From positions 186,001 through 250,000 of the forward strand of contig JAYEVF010000027.1 in assembly GCA_036346355.1 (NCBI GenBank): a stretch of DNA of 64,000 nt, in the 5' to 3' direction. The position numbers and the translations under genes were made by a program. How positions within the stretch are numbered: position 1 is the first letter of the stretch; every line of letters begins with the position of its first letter. The stretch is from Rhipidocladum racemiflorum (lineage: Eukaryota; Streptophyta; Magnoliopsida; Poales; Poaceae). Below are positions 32,925 to 45,262 of the stretch, one piece after another. The notes under the pieces are model-generated. The model was not told where the DNA came from. It did no database searches and saw only the letters and a list, made by a program, of their open reading frames with translations.

Positions 32925-35013
32925 TGTAACACCCCTTAATCTAAACTGTTGAACAAAGAAAATTCGACAGCATCTCCCCTAAAACAGGACAATACGGAAG
33001 CAATTCATGATAAACAATTCAAACAGAAATAATAACATGACATCAATGCTAGCGACAACAAGTCTAATCCATCCAGGAATCCACCAAAGACATAACACAC
33101 CTCTAAAGGAGTAGACCATAAACGAACAAGTTTAACGGGACAACAATGAGTCTAAGTGTAATCAAAATTCAGCAAGCTAATGCGTTAATTAAAACACTGG
33201 TTCATGAGAGTTGTGAGGACATTCGAAGATTTATTCGAAGATTTATTGTGTTGCTAGCCCACCCTTCATGCTTACGTCTCATGCACGCTACCTGAAAACA
33301 TCAAACAGCAAGAAGTGAGATTGGGTAATCTCAGCAAGCGGAACAAATTAGTACATAAACACTTCCATCATGAATTTAACATACTACAAGCCTCACATTC
33401 AATACCACAACATAGATTCCCACAACCTCAGTAGAATGCTCATGATTGTGCACATGCTTATGCCATGATCCTCCTCACCGTGCCCTTTCTCGGGGAACAC
33501 ACGGTGTTGTACGTCTGATCGCGCCTGTTGGCGTCGACAAACTTCCAATGCATGAATATGCAGTTAATGCTTCATGCATGAATTCATTCACAACTCTCCA
33601 CATTGACCATTCACAACTCTCCACATTGAGTCCACATGTTTGCATACCATCATAACATGGATAGAAAACAAATAACACTGAGATAAACTATCTAGACAAT
33701 TCAACAGGTAGACAACATCATTCTTCTCTTTACTCGAAATTCATAGTCAAAGAACCTCATCACAATGCTAATCTAAATATTGCAATCATCCAAGCAATTG
33801 ATTAAACCATGTATGTTTAATGTAATCGGAGGTTATAACGAAGGAAATGCAAGCAATGATGTATAGCTCAACCATAACACTACATCCACTTGCCTTTACC
33901 GACATTGAAGACGATCTAGTTACGTCTAGAAGGGGCACCACCTGAACAAACAGTATTTCAGTACATAGCGACAATACAAATGATCACGTAACTCGAACAC
34001 GCGCTTCCTAACCCCCGTTCCCTTCTTAAACGCCAAAAACCCCAATCTGACCGGGTTAAACAGCAGCAACCTCTCTTCACAATTTCGTATCTTTTTCTAT
34101 ACAGATCATAAAAATATAAAAAAATTACAGGAGCTAGATATTGACGAGATCTACAACTTTCATGAAGACCATAAATTTCAATTCCATAATTAATTATGCC
34201 TAAACAGACGTCCAACACAGGGGACTAAATCTGTTTCCAGAATCTGTTCGTCAACTTCAAACAGAGATAACTCTCAGACCGTCGTCTCAACAATTCTGAA
34301 AAAATAACAGAAGCTATATCTCGACGTTATCTACAACTTTCTAGTTATAGGTTTTTGCAGGAAAAATCGTCTAGGTCACGTAAAACGTGAAACAAGCCGT
34401 GCTGCACAATCTTCCCTCTCAGAAACAGCACCACGTGAACAACTACCCTTCTTCCCCTTCAAATCCCATCCAAACCAATCACCACCAGATCTAAAACACT
34501 CCTAATCCTAGGTATAACAGGGGGTAAAAGATGGGGAATTTTACCTAAAGATCTCCCTTGAGATCCCACGAGGAACACGCGATGATCACCGAAAACGAAA
34601 TCTGCTCGCCTTCTCGGGTCCTCTTCTCGAATTTTTCTTCACGATCCGCAAAGAACCCTTGAGCCACCACACCGGGATGAGGGAGGAGGTGGTGCTGCTG
34701 CCAAGGGGATGCAAAGGGGGCGGCTAGGGTTTGCAATGGGGTGGCCGGCCACATGGGGGGGGGCGCCACCCCTAATGGGCAAAGTGGGCCGTCCCACTTT
34801 GGGGCGTGGGGAGGGGGAAAGGAAAAGGGGATTCCCTGCCCAGGCCCAGGTTTCCTCGACCCACTAATCCTAGCCCAAAAAACTCCAAATATTAATATTA
34901 ATATGCAGCATTTTCTTCAATTGTTTCATCCCCCGACAAAACCGTCATTCCTCTCCGCAACAAAAACAAAGAAGAAAAACCCTACAATCACTCTCAAGTT
35001 CTAGGGCATCACA
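32925..35013 (-). repeat. 3' LTR of element D
   Basis: 2089 bp. It carries a 12-bp tandem duplication (ATTCGAAGATTT, about 33226-33249) that the other LTR lacks, and a hairpin at 33316-33333. Just inside its end, AAGGAGGGGAGAA on the minus strand is the polypurine tract. Confidence 0.93.
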
Positions 35014-35068
35014 TTCTCCCCTCCTTAAAAAGGATTCGTCCCCGAATCTACTTCTTTTAGCTACAGAC

Positions 35069-35386
35069 CTAAAAAGAAAAAGGAAGGCAAAAGGTAAACC
35101 ACGACTTACCCCCAGCGTCCTCAAATAGCGTAGGGTACTTCTTCCGCATTTGGTCTTCAGGTTCCCAAGTTGCCTCCCGCTCAGACTGATTGGTCCACAA
35201 AACTTTCACAAAGCGGATGGTTCTCCTCCTCATGACTCGCTCCGAAGAGTCTAAAATTCGAAGTGGATGGCACTCCAAAGTCAAATCTTGCTCAACTGTA
35301 ATCGGCTCCAAGTCAATCTTATGCTCTGGGTCATGGAGATACTTCCGTAACATAGAGACATGGAAGACATCATGCACTCCCTTCAA
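35069..35386 (-). pseudogene. Chromodomain at the C-terminus of element D pol
   Basis: An open stretch of about 105 codons. It begins GVHDVFHVSMLRKYLHDPEH, the integrase linker, and continues with RTIRFVKVLWTNQ and ATWEPEDQMRKKYPTLF, which has the aromatic residues and final helix of a chromodomain. Chromoviral chromodomains steer integration to marked chromatin. It is separated from the integrase core by a frame change near 35390, so it is listed as part of a broken pol. Confidence 0.85.
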
Positions 35387-35398
35387 AGAGTCCGCAAC

Positions 35399-36655
35399 TC
35401 AGACGGTATGCCAAACCGCCCCACCCGAGCCACCACTGAACGGACCAATGTACCTCGGGCTAAGCTTGCCGGTGGTACCAAAACGAACAACACCCTTTGA
35501 TGGAGATACCTTGAGAAGGACTTGATCACCCACTACAAACTCCAAATCTCGTCTCCTGTTATCGGCATAACTCTTCTCGACGGCGGCTGAGCGGCCAGGA
35601 GATTCCATCAGTATCTCTTGCACCTTCTCAAAGGTCTGCTGAACCCAATCCGACCTGCAATGATTTTTCACCAATCAAATCCCAGCAAAGTGGAGAAACA
35701 CACTTTCGACCATAAAGCGCCTCGAATGGAGCCATTCGAATACTAGCCTGGTAATCGTTATTGTAAGCAAACTCTACCAAGGCCAAGTGACCCTCCCAAC
35801 TTCCTTCCAAGATAGAACACACGCTCGAAGCATGTCCTCTAGAGTCTGGATGGTCCGCTCGAGGCCAGCCATCGGTCTGAGGATGAAAAGAGGTGCTGAG
35901 AGAGAGTTTTGTTCCCAAAGCACTATGCAAACTCTGCCAAAAATGGGACACAAATCTAGTGTCTCGATCGGAGACAATCGATTTAGGCACACCATGGAGC
36001 CTAAGCACTTCCTTCATGTACAAAGGAACTAGATCTGGTGCCGAATTGGTCGTCTTCATTGGAATAAAACGTGCTGACTTAGTGAGTCTATCCACAACCA
36101 CCCAAATGGCATCTCTACCTCGCGTTGAGCGGGGTAACCCAATCACAAAGTCCATAGTGATGTGTTCCCACTTCCATTCCGGAATTTCCAATGGTCGTAA
36201 TGCAGCCAAGCAGGTCTCTTATGCTCGCCTTTTACCTGTTGGCATACTCCGCAAGAAGCCACATACTTGGCAATATCCACCCTCATCCTCTTCCACCAGA
36301 AACTCTGCTTCAGATCCCGATACATCTTGGTCTCTCCAGGATGAACGGAATACGGAGTCCTGTGGGCTTCCCTTAGAATGTCCATCTTCACATCCGATTT
36401 CTGAGGCACACAAAGACGGCCTCTAAACCGGATAGAACCATGCTCGTCTATACTGAATTCCCGAGGTTTCCCTTCGGAAATCCTCCGCCGAACCTCCTGA
36501 AGCAAACGATCCTGCAACTGAGCCTCATGCACCCGCTCGGGTATGCAAGACTGAATGGTCATCTGAGTCTCCTCTTGTGCAAACCAGAAAGCAAAGTAAA
36601 GTGACTCGTCCTCTTTCCAACTCTGCAACCAAAGGCATAGCAGTCTTGGGGACAC
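35399..36655 (-). pseudogene. Integrase of element D (broken)
   Basis: The upstream part (36655-36143) holds the zinc-binding domain with AHRTPYSVHPGETKMY and CGVCQQVKGEH. The core (36209-35628) has TMDFVIGLP and IVSDRDTRF as the two Asp motifs. The Glu segment is in a shifted frame (LERTIQTLEDML, about 35850-35890). A C-terminal piece (35674-35399) has the SYADNRRRDLEF and GKLSPRYIGPF linker motifs. At least three frame changes separate the pieces. Confidence 0.85.
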
Positions 36656-37085
36656 CCGTTCTACTCAAGGCATCCGCCACGACATTAGCCTTGCCGGGAT
36701 GATACTGGATCGACACATCAAAGTCCTTTATCAACTCTAACCATCTACGTTGCCGCAGATTCAGCTCCCGCTGGGTGAAAATATATTTGAGGCTCTTATG
36801 ATCAGTGAAAATATCACAAGACTCCCCATAAAGAGAGTGCCTCCACAATTTCAAGGCAAAAACCACGGCGGCTAACTCAAGGTCATGGGTGGGATAATTC
36901 TGTTCATGAGTCTTCAACTGTCTTGAAGCATAAGCGATGACACAGCCTTCTTGCATGAGCACACAACCCAAACCAATCCTGGAGGCATCTGCATACACTG
37001 TATAACATTTGCCACACACAGGTAAGGATAAAATAGGTGCATTGACCAGTTTGCTCTTTAGCGTCTGGAAACTAGCCTCACATTC
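36525..37085 (-). pseudogene. RNase H of element D
   Basis: Contains YTVYADASRIGLGCVLMQEG, DLELAAVVFALKLWRHSLYG, IFTDHKSLKYIF and the typical end YHPGKANVVADALSR. These give the usual D, E, D residues of Ty3-type RNase H. The frame is continuous from about 37019 to 36525, with divergent frames on either side. The enzyme removes the RNA strand during reverse transcription. Confidence 0.85.
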
Positions 37086-37091
37086 CCCTGA

Positions 37092-38514
37092 CTAGATGAA
37101 AGGAACTCCCTTCTGTGTGAGTCTTGACATCGGTTTAGCAATGATGGAGAAATTGTGCACGAAACGCCGATAATAACCTGCCAACCCAAGAAAACTCCTG
37201 ATTTCCGTCACACTAGACGGTCTTCGCCATTCAACCACAGCAGCAATCTTCTTTGGGTCAACTGTGACACCACTTTGGTTGATGACATGCCCAAGGAAAC
37301 TCACCTCCGACAACCAGAAGGCGCACTTCTTGAGTTTGGCATAGAATTGATTCTTACGAAGAGCTTCCAAAACTAGACCGAGATATATGGCGTGCTCCTC
37401 CTTGGACTTCGAGTAGACAAGAATGTCGTCAATGAAAACGACGATAAAGACATCAAGATATTCATGGAGCATCCTGTTCATTGCTTCCATAAAGGCAGCG
37501 AGGAGCATTCGTTAGTCCAAAAGACATGACTACGAACTCAAAATGCCCATACCTCGTGTTGAAAGCCGTCTTTTCAATATCCTCCTCCTTAATCCGCAAC
37601 TGATGATACCCAGATTGCAGATCGATCTTGGAGAATACTTTGGCACCCCTCAATTGATCAAAAAGATCATCAATACGAGGCAATGGGTACTTGTTCTTAA
37701 TGGTAACTTGATTGAGCGCCCGGTAGTCCACACATAGCCGCTTGGTGCCATCTTTCTTCTCCACGAACAAGACCGGGGCCGCCCAAGGAGACGAGCTCAC
37801 TCTAATAAACCCCTTAGCTAGGAGTTCATCCAATTGCCTCTTCAACTCAACTTGTTCTATTGGAGCCATCCGGTACGGGGTTTTATAGATTGGCCTCATA
37901 CCAGGAACAAGGTCAATGCGGAAAATAGTCTCCCGCTCCGGAGGCAATCCCGGAAGCTCACTGGGAAACACATCCGGATAACGGCAAACTATAGCAATAC
38001 CCTCCAAACTCTTCTCCTCCTCTCGACCTTCAACCATGGACCAGAGGACCCCTGATTTCAACATCTGGGAGTTTGGGAATAGCTTACACAAAAAGGAGAG
38101 GGAGTACCGCATAGCACTTCCCTGGAAAGTTATCTCTTGCCCAGAAGGAGCATGCAAAGTAACTGTCCTCCAAGCACAATCAATCACCGCCTGGTGCTGG
38201 GATAGCCAGTCCATGCCAAGGATAACATCAAACGGCTCCAAGGAGATCACCACCAGATTCGCCATGAACACCTCATCAGCTAACAGAAAGTGACAGCCCT
38301 GACAGACCCTCGAACTAGAAATCAAACCTTGCGGTGCACTAACCACCACGGTGTCACCCAAGCTCTGCACTGGCAGTCCAGCCCGAAAAACAAAATCCAC
38401 AGATACAAACGAGTAGCTAGCGCCGGAGTCGAACAACACATTGGCAACAGCCGAATTAACAGAAATAGTACCTGTCACCACATTGCCACGATCCATTTCC
38501 CCCGAAGAGGGCAA
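37092..38514 (-). pseudogene. Protease and reverse transcriptase of element D
   Basis: The protease site is VLFDSGASYSFVS, with the flap and end region up to ILGMDWLSQHQAVIDC. RT follows with PYRMAPIEQVELKRQL, FVEKKDGTKRLCVDYRALN, FSKIDLQSGYHQLRI and FGLTNAP. One extra C near 37500 shifts the frame there. The rest (37508-37092) has FIDDILVYSKSKEEH, the catalytic box, and FLGLAGYYRRFVHNF. Apart from that insertion the RT looks well preserved. This fits a recent insertion that has decayed little. Confidence 0.9.
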
Positions 38515-39867
38515 AGCGTGGACCCCCGAGGTAGAATGAGATGGAGTAGCCCTTGCCTCTGGATAAGTCAGCGCAGGGACTCACGGCGAAGCCCCGGAAG
38601 AAGGCGGCGGTGGAAGCTGGGGCATCGAGTAAGTCCCTGGAGGTGGTGCGTGGTAGAACGAAGGAGTCGAAGTAGGCACCGGGAGATACTGCGGAGTAGG
38701 AGCTGATGGCAACATATGCATCACGCCTCCTCGACAGCGCTGTGCTCTTTGGTGAAGATATCACCGGCTCCCAACGCAGACTTTGCCGTTGGGGTTCTTC
38801 CAAGACACCACATCCTTGTGATCCTCCCGACCACGAGATGGTGCACCTTCCCTTCCACGAGCACTCATTTGCGGCGATGGGAATCGCCACAACGGAAACA
38901 TACCATTCCCATGCCAGGAGTGACTATGGCACGGTATTGGGGCGCACCTCCACCGAGGTGTCTTCTGCCGAGGAGGACGGCCACCATAGGGTCGGTGACG
39001 ATAATTCTTCCTTCTTGCTCCAAGTACCCGAGGATTGGCCCTTCTTTCTGGAGGGCCCTAACCTGCTCTCCCATGGCAGGTTTGCGATGCTCTTCGGTGT
39101 AGTTCACCGCAGCTCTACACCCAGAGCTTGTTCCACCATTGTCCTAAAATCGACAATGGGAAAAGCGCCAAAGATATGGCGAATGGCAGACTGGAGTCCT
39201 GTCGGAACCGCCTTGCCTTCTCCACCTCGTCACGTGCCACATGGGGCACAAAACGTACGATCTGGTTGAAGCCAACCTCGTACTCCGCCACAGTCTTCTT
39301 GTCTTGGGCGTACTGTCCCAAGTCAATCTGCATCTTGTCAAGGAAGGTGGCGGAAAAGAACCGCCTCTCAAATTGACGGACAAACTCCTCCCAAGAGGAG
39401 TCCCCTTGCGCACCCCTCGAGGACAGCACACCCCTCCACCAGATTTGGGCTTCTCCCTTCAAGAGCTGTGCTACAAAGCGAACACGATCTTGCGCCACCA
39501 CCTCAAAAGCATCCAGCTGCAACTCCATAAAGGACAGCCAATCCGCCGCCTGGATCGGAGTGCCCGCACCATCAAAGCTGTCCAGTCTCAGCCCAACCCA
39601 CTCTCGCAGCTTGATGCCACCGCCATCTGCATGGCCGACAGCCGCAGCACAGTGCTGTGCCAGCGCCACAGCAGGGGCGGCGGTGCGCCCTGCCTCGGCA
39701 CCCTCAACTCCTCTCGCATCGCTCTCATGGCGGCCACCAACTCGCCCGAAACAACACCACCCTCGATCTGGTAGTCTCTTTGCCTCAGACGGCTCGAGAG
39801 CGTCGCCTCGAACGACTGTCGTAGCGTCCTCGGTGGCATACTGTACCCAAACACCGCAAACAAACAA
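38515..39867 (-). pseudogene. Gag of element D
   Basis: The main frame (39867-39115) has an N-terminal variable part, then the retrotransposon Gag capsid region with DWLSFMELQLDAFEVVAQD, RVRFVAQLLKGEAQIWWRG, FVRQFERRFFS and YEVGFNQIVRFVPHV. Downstream (about 39107-38860) the frame changes and a CCHC knuckle CFRCGDSHRR-N-EC can be read only with a one-base shift at its end, near 38877. A Pro/Ser-rich stretch leads to the protease. The start is uncertain. I placed it at 39867, where the frame opens. Confidence 0.75.
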
Positions 39868-40108
39868 TCACGCCAACAAGAACATAATCAAATTCACCAA
39901 CAATCAAACCATAAATATAGTCGAACATACGCATGCCATGCAATGCAATCCATCCCATCCTAACAGTGCAAGTGTGTCAATTTTTAAAATTTATTAGCCT
40001 ATGGCAATTTTAAAACTTAACCCTAAGCAATGTTACTAATTTCACGCAGCAAAATTTTAGTTCATGCTAGAATCTTTTCCTAAACTCATACACCAAGGAC
40101 CTAAAACC

Positions 40109-40124
40109 TGGCTCTGATACCAAC
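40109..40124 (-). other. Primer-binding site of element D
   Basis: On the minus strand TTGGTATCAGAGCCA directly follows the 5' LTR. It is complementary to initiator-Met tRNA. Confidence 0.92.
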
Positions 40125-42207
40125 TGTAACACCCCTTAATCTAAACTGTTGAACAAAGAAAATTCGACAGCATCTCCCCTAAAACAGGACAATACGGAAG
40201 CAATTCATGATAAACAATTCAAACAGAAATAATAACATGACATCAATGCTAGCGACAACAAGTCTAATCCATCCAGGAATCCACCAAAGACATAACACAC
40301 CTCTAAAGGAGTAGACCATAAACGAACAAGTTTAACGGGACAACAATGAGTCTAAGTGTAATCAAAATTCAGCAAGCTAATGCGTTAATTAAAACACTGG
40401 TTCATGAGAGTTGTGAGGACATTCGAAGATTTATTGTGTTGCTAGCCCACCCTTCATGCTTACGTCTCATGCACGCTACCTGAAAACATCAAACAGCAAG
40501 AAGTGAGATTGGGTAATCTCAGCAAGCGGAACAAATTAGTACATAAACACTTCCATCATGAATTTAACATACTACAAGCCTCACATTCAATACCACAACA
40601 TAGATTCCCACAACCTCAGTAGAATGCTCATGATTGTGCACATGCTTATGCCATGATCCTCCTCACCGTGCCCTTTCTCAGGAACACACGGTGTTGTGTA
40701 CCCGGCTTTGATCGCGCCGCAAGGCGTCGACAAACTTCCAATGCATGAATATGCAGTTAATGCTTCATGCATGAATTCATTCACAACTCTCCACATTGAC
40801 CATTCACAACTCTCCACATTGAGTCCACATGTTTGCATACCATCATAACATGGATAGAAAACAAATAACACTGAGATAAACTATCTAGACAATTCAACAT
40901 GTAGACAACATCATTCTTCTCTTTACTCGAAATTCATAGTCAAAGCACCTCATCACAATGCTAATCTAAATATTGCAATCATCCAAGCAATTGATTAAAC
41001 CATGTATGTTTAATGTAATCGGAGGTTATAACGAAGGCAATGCAAGCAATGATGTATAGCTCAACCATAACACTACATCCACTTGCCTTTACCGACGTTG
41101 AAGACGATCTAGTTACGTCCAGAAGGGGCACCACCTGAACAAACAGTATTTCAGTACATAGCGACAATACAAATGATCATGTAACTCGAACACGCGCTTC
41201 CTAACCCCCGTTCCCTTCTTAAACGCCAAAAACCCCAATCTGACCGGGTTAAACAGCAGCAACCTCTCTTCACAATTTCGTATCTTTTTCTATACAGATC
41301 AGAAAAATATAAAAAAATTACAGGAGCTAGATATTGACGAGATCTACAACTTTCATGAAGACCATAAATTTCAATTCCATAATTAATTATGCCTAAACAG
41401 ACGTCCAACACAGGGGACTAAATCTGTTTTCAGATTCTGTTCGTCAACTTCCAACAGAGATAACTCTCAGACCGTCGTCTCAACAATTCTTAAAAAATTA
41501 CAGAAGCTAGATCTCGATGTTATCTACAACTTTCTAGTTATAGGTTTTTGCAGGAAAAATCGTCTAGGTCACGTAAAACGTGAAACAAGCCGCGCTGCAC
41601 AATCTTCCCTCTCAGAAACAGCACCACGTGAACAACTACCCTTCTTCCCCTTCAAATCCCATCCAAACCAATCACCACCAGATCTAAAACACTCCTAATC
41701 CTAGGTATAACAGGGGGTAAAAGATGGGGAATTTTACCTAAAGATCTCCCTTGAGATCCCACGAGGAACACGCGATGATCACCGAAAACGAAATCTGCTC
41801 GCCTTCTCGGGTCCTCTTCTCGGATTTTTCTTCACGATCCGCGAAGAACCCTTGAGCCACCACACCGGGATGAGGGAGGAGGTGGTGCTGCTGCCAAGGG
41901 GATGCAAAGGGGGTGGCTAGGGTTTGCAATGGGGTGGCCGGCCACATGGGGGGGGGGCGCCACCCCTAATGGGCAAAGTGGGCCGTCCCACTTTGGGGCG
42001 TGGGGAGGGGGAAAGGAAAAGGGGATTCCCGGCCCAGGCCCAGGTTTCCTCGACCCACTAATCCTAGCCCAAAAAACTCCAAATATTAATATTAATATGC
42101 AGCATTTTCTTCAATTGTTTCATCCCCCGACAAAACCGTCATTCCTCTCCGCAACAAAAACAAAGAAGAAAAACCCTACAATCACTCTCAAGTTCTAGGG
42201 CATCACA
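40125..42207 (-). repeat. 5' LTR of element D
   Basis: 2083 bp, matching 32925-35013 almost throughout, with a few indels such as the stretch after CACGGTGTTGT near 40690. It is followed by the second TTCAG duplication. The hairpin equivalent is at 40504-40521. Confidence 0.94.
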
Positions 42208-42458
42208 TTCAGCCCCCAAGCTCATCCGGTGACCTTCAGCTTAATTGGGCTAACCTTGCGGGAAGGCCAAATTAATTTGAACCGTGCGTGACACGTGCCA
42301 GGCAGTATATCCCTTCGCTCTGTTCAGATTACGTCGGAACTGCGCCTGTTACGTATTGATCTTCTTTGTGTCTTCGAGGGGGTCAACGGCGTCGTTGTGT
42401 CGTCTCGTCTTCTGTGTCTTTGAATGGTGTCGTCTCGACTCCGGGGCCATGCATGGCC

Positions 42459-42466
42459 TATAAATG
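42459..42466 (+). promoter_or_regulatory. TATA box of the small ORF in C
   Basis: TATAAATG, 78 bases before the ATG at 42537, followed by a TTC-rich leader like that of the copy in B. Confidence 0.6.
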
Positions 42467-42536
42467 GGGCGTCACCGCGCTTAAGCGACCGCTCCTTTCT
42501 TCTTCTTCTTCCTCTTCTCCCTCCCAGCCTCCCTCC

Positions 42537-42878
42537 ATGTCTAATATGAGAAGGTTCGTTGGCCCTTACGCGGCGTTCTCCCGCCAGCGGTGCTTCGGAC
42601 TGCTCTACAACTGGGAGGAAGTTGAGCTCTGGGAGGAGCACGATTTCGCCATTTTGAGGGCGGAAAAAGAAGACGGGGCCGCCAGGGATGCCGCCGCCGT
42701 GGCCGCCTTGCTGGAGGTGACACCGGGGCTCCATGAGGTGGCCGAGATCATCACCGAGATGGTTGGCCGCGAACACCACGATGACTTAGCCGCCAGGGCC
42801 CTCGTCCGCCTTATACCACCCCTTTGGGTGGTTGAGGACGAGATCCTGGCGGCTCTGGGTCGCGCGCGCCGCGTCTGA
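42537..42878 (+). CDS. Small helical protein of Tat element C (113 aa), unknown function
   Basis: Starts MSNMRRFVGPYAAFSRQR and ends LAALGRARRV with a TGA stop. It has an N-terminal extension of about 20 residues, absent from the copy in B. It then aligns without gaps with that copy over 84 residues (ELW, DFA, RDAAAV.AL, RL.P.LWVV, ALGR.RR), with about half of the residues identical. The flanking pol and spliced gene are far more similar between the elements. Predicted structure is mainly helical, with an Ala/Glu/Arg-rich body. A CAG/CAC repeat follows the stop. The ATG was chosen as the first after the TATA box. I infer a genuine element gene of unknown role. A regulator or structural accessory protein is possible but nothing in the sequence shows it. 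Confidence 0.65.
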   Translation: MSNMRRFVGPYAAFSRQRCFGLLYNWEEVELWEEHDFAILRAEKEDGAARDAAAVAALLEVTPGLHEVAEIITEMVGREHHDDLAARALVRLIPPLWVVEDEILAALGRARRV

Positions 42879-42904
42879 CCTCGACGATCCCGCCCTCGGG
42901 CCTC

Positions 42905-42996
42905 CCAGTGGCGGCAGCAGCAACAGCACCTCCAGCAGCACCAGCAGCACCACCAGCAGCACCACCAATCAGCACCACCAGCAGCACCAGCAGCTA
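42905..42996 (+). repeat. CAG/CAC trinucleotide repeat 3' of the small ORF in C
   Basis: About 92 bp of imperfect (CAG/CAC/AAC)n. It is absent at the same place in B, where the sequence is ordinary. It is probably a local expansion in the 3' untranslated region. Confidence 0.85.
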
Positions 42997-43520
42997 GATT
43001 GGCGGCGGGAGCCGCCCCTCTTTTTTTTTTACGAGAAAAAATGAAAAAACAAGTTAGTAATGTAAATTACTGCCTATTATGAAATATAAATCAGTATCCT
43101 TTAACTCTTCTGAGTTTGATTGTTTTCTCTTTTTGTTTGAGTGGTTTGCACTAGTCGACAGCCCCAGCCCCTGCAGCGAGGCGCTGGATGGCCGAAAACC
43201 TATTCGACTTTGGTCTAGTGGCCCCGATCTTTGTTCCACGAGACTGCTGGAGTATCGATCGTTATTCCCGAGTGGTTGGTAGCTTCTTTTAGCAGGTCTT
43301 TTCTAACTCGTACGCTAGTACAGACGTCCAGATATTGCCGCTTGATGCGATCTCATATCGAACGTGCACTTTCGTGTATTCTGTATCGGCACGGCTCGGA
43401 TCAGATGATACGCTAGTATAGTGATAGCCACTCGGGATTAATTGGGTCACTTAGTCAAAACTGATCAAAGTACTAAGCAATCGGGAGCTTTATTTAATGC
43501 ACAGGAGCGAGATACATAAC
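42997..43520. other. Intergenic stretch between convergent genes of C
   Basis: The equivalent of 14612-15184 in B. It includes a T-run (43020-43030) and an AT-rich patch near 43050-43100 suited to polyadenylation. No frame of coding character is visible. Confidence 0.5.
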
Positions 43521-45262
43521 TTATGCGTAGAAGCGGCGTAGCTATTCGGCGTTCCAAGTATTCGCCAGGACCTCGCCATCTTCCCGTCTGAGTCGATAGG
43601 CACCCGACCGGACCGTCTCCTCCACAATGTACGGACCTTCCCAAATTGGAGAGAGCTTGTGCTCACTTTTCTGGTTCCTCCTGAGGACCAGATCTCCTTT
43701 TGAAAAGGCCACCGCCCGACATTGCGAGAAGGGTAACGCCGAAGTCCCTGGAGGTACTTGGCCGAGTGGATGGCTGCAACGTTTCGAGCCTCCTCGAGTT
43801 GATCAAGCTCTACCATTCGGCTCCCTTCGGACTCGGCTTCCTGGTAATTCTGAACCCTCGTGGATACAAATTCTAGTTCGATCGGCCGGAGCAACCGCCG
43901 CACCGTAAACTAGGAAAAAGGGAGTTTGCCCAGGTTGCACCGGGAGTGGTTCTGAGTCCCCAGAGTACCGATGGTAACTCTTTCACCCATCGGGCAGCGT
44001 ATGGTTTGAGGCGATCGAAGATCCTGGCCTTGAGGCCCTGGAGGACCAAACCATTAGCCCGCTCCACCTGCCCATTGCTTCATGGATGAGCTACCGAGGT
44101 GAAGCAAATCTTGATCCCGACGCCCTCGCACCAGTCTTGAAATTCTTCACTCCTGAATTGGGTACCATTGTCTGTAATGATTCGGTTGGGAACTCCGAAT
44201 CCAACCACGATATCGTGGAAGAACTCCTTGGCCTTGAGCGCAGTGATCGTGGCGACCGGTTTAGCTTCGATCCACTTGGTGAACTTGTCGATGGCTACCA
44301 AAAGGTAGGCGAAACCACCTTGCGCCTTCTTGAGTGGGCCGACTAAGTCGAGCCCCCAGACTGCAAAGGGCCAAGAGACGGGGATAGTTTGCAGCTCCTG
44401 TGCTGGCAAGTGTGTCTGCCTTGCATAGAACTGGCAGCCCTCGCAAGTTCGAACGATCTCCTTAGCATCGGTCACCGCCGTGGGCCAAAAGAAGCCCTGG
44501 CGATAGGCTTTCCCAACCAAGGCTCTTGACGCCGCGTGATGGCTGCACATCCCCGAGTGGATTTCTTTGAGCAGGTCTCTTCCCACTTGTTTCGAAATGC
44601 ACCGCCTGAGGACACCTGAGGTGCTCTTCCGAAAGAGCTCCGCGCCAACCACCACATAGGATTTGGCTTGTCGGGAGATGCGCTCGGCCAGAGCGGTTGC
44701 CTCTGGAAGTTTGTCCTTCATGAGATAATCTAGATATGGGGCCGTCCAGTCGGGGTCAATGAGCAGGACTCCGGTCTCGGGATCCTTACTTGGCTCCCGT
44801 CGTTTTGCAACAGTTGGTTCGTAAAGATCCTGGACGAAGATATCACTCGGGACCTCTGCCCGGGTGGCTCCCATTTTAGCCAACTCATCGGCTGCTTCAT
44901 TATTGCGGCGGAGGACATGGACCAGCTCCAGACCGTCAAACTTTCCTTCCAATTCTCGGACTTGCTGGCAATACGCCGTCATAGTCTCGATCGGCCTTAC
45001 GACCAGTCCATGCAGTACTTGGCTCACCACCAATCGAGTCACCGCGAACCGCCAGTCGCCGGATTCCAAGCGATGTGGCGATGCGGAGCCCGTGGATGAG
45101 CGCCTCGTACTCTGCGGCATTGTTCGAGGCTGGGAAGTGAATCCGAAGGACGTACTTCAACCTGTCACCTTTCGGCGAGACGAGGAAAATTCCCGCCCCA
45201 ACCGCGCCGAGCATGAGGGATCCATCGAAGTGCATGGTCCAATACTCTGGCTCTTCTTCCAT
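43521..45262 (-). pseudogene. Second RNase H and integrase of element C
   Basis: Reading leftwards from 45262, the plant-type RNase H is complete here: WTMHFDGSLMLGAVGAGIF, NNAAEYEALIHGL and RRLAVRGDS, though a small indel follows at about 44990-45060. Integrase continues with HSGMCSHHAASRA...CEGCQFY, GLDLVGP and IITDNGTQF. A stop TGA at about 44090 replaces the CGA of B within HP-RSNGQVE, a C-to-T change at a CpG. The catalytic Glu in VERANG follows the stop. The C-terminal part (43903-43521) has one more frameshift near GRWPFQKEIW. This copy supplies the sequence missing from B. Confidence 0.85.

Larger units (their letters stand above)
32925..42207 (-). mobile_element. Chromodomain Ty3/gypsy element D, complete (9.3 kb)
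   Basis: LTRs lie at 32925-35013 and 40125-42207, both TGTAACACCC to GGGCATCACA on the plus strand. The target duplication TTCAG is exact at 32920-32924 and 42208-42212. The PBS is beside the right LTR and a polypurine tract beside the left one, so coding is on the minus strand. Order is gag, protease, RT, RNase H, integrase, chromodomain: a chromovirus, Tekay-like by general appearance. The LTRs are very similar, so it is probably among the youngest insertions here, but pol already has frameshifts. Confidence 0.95.
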
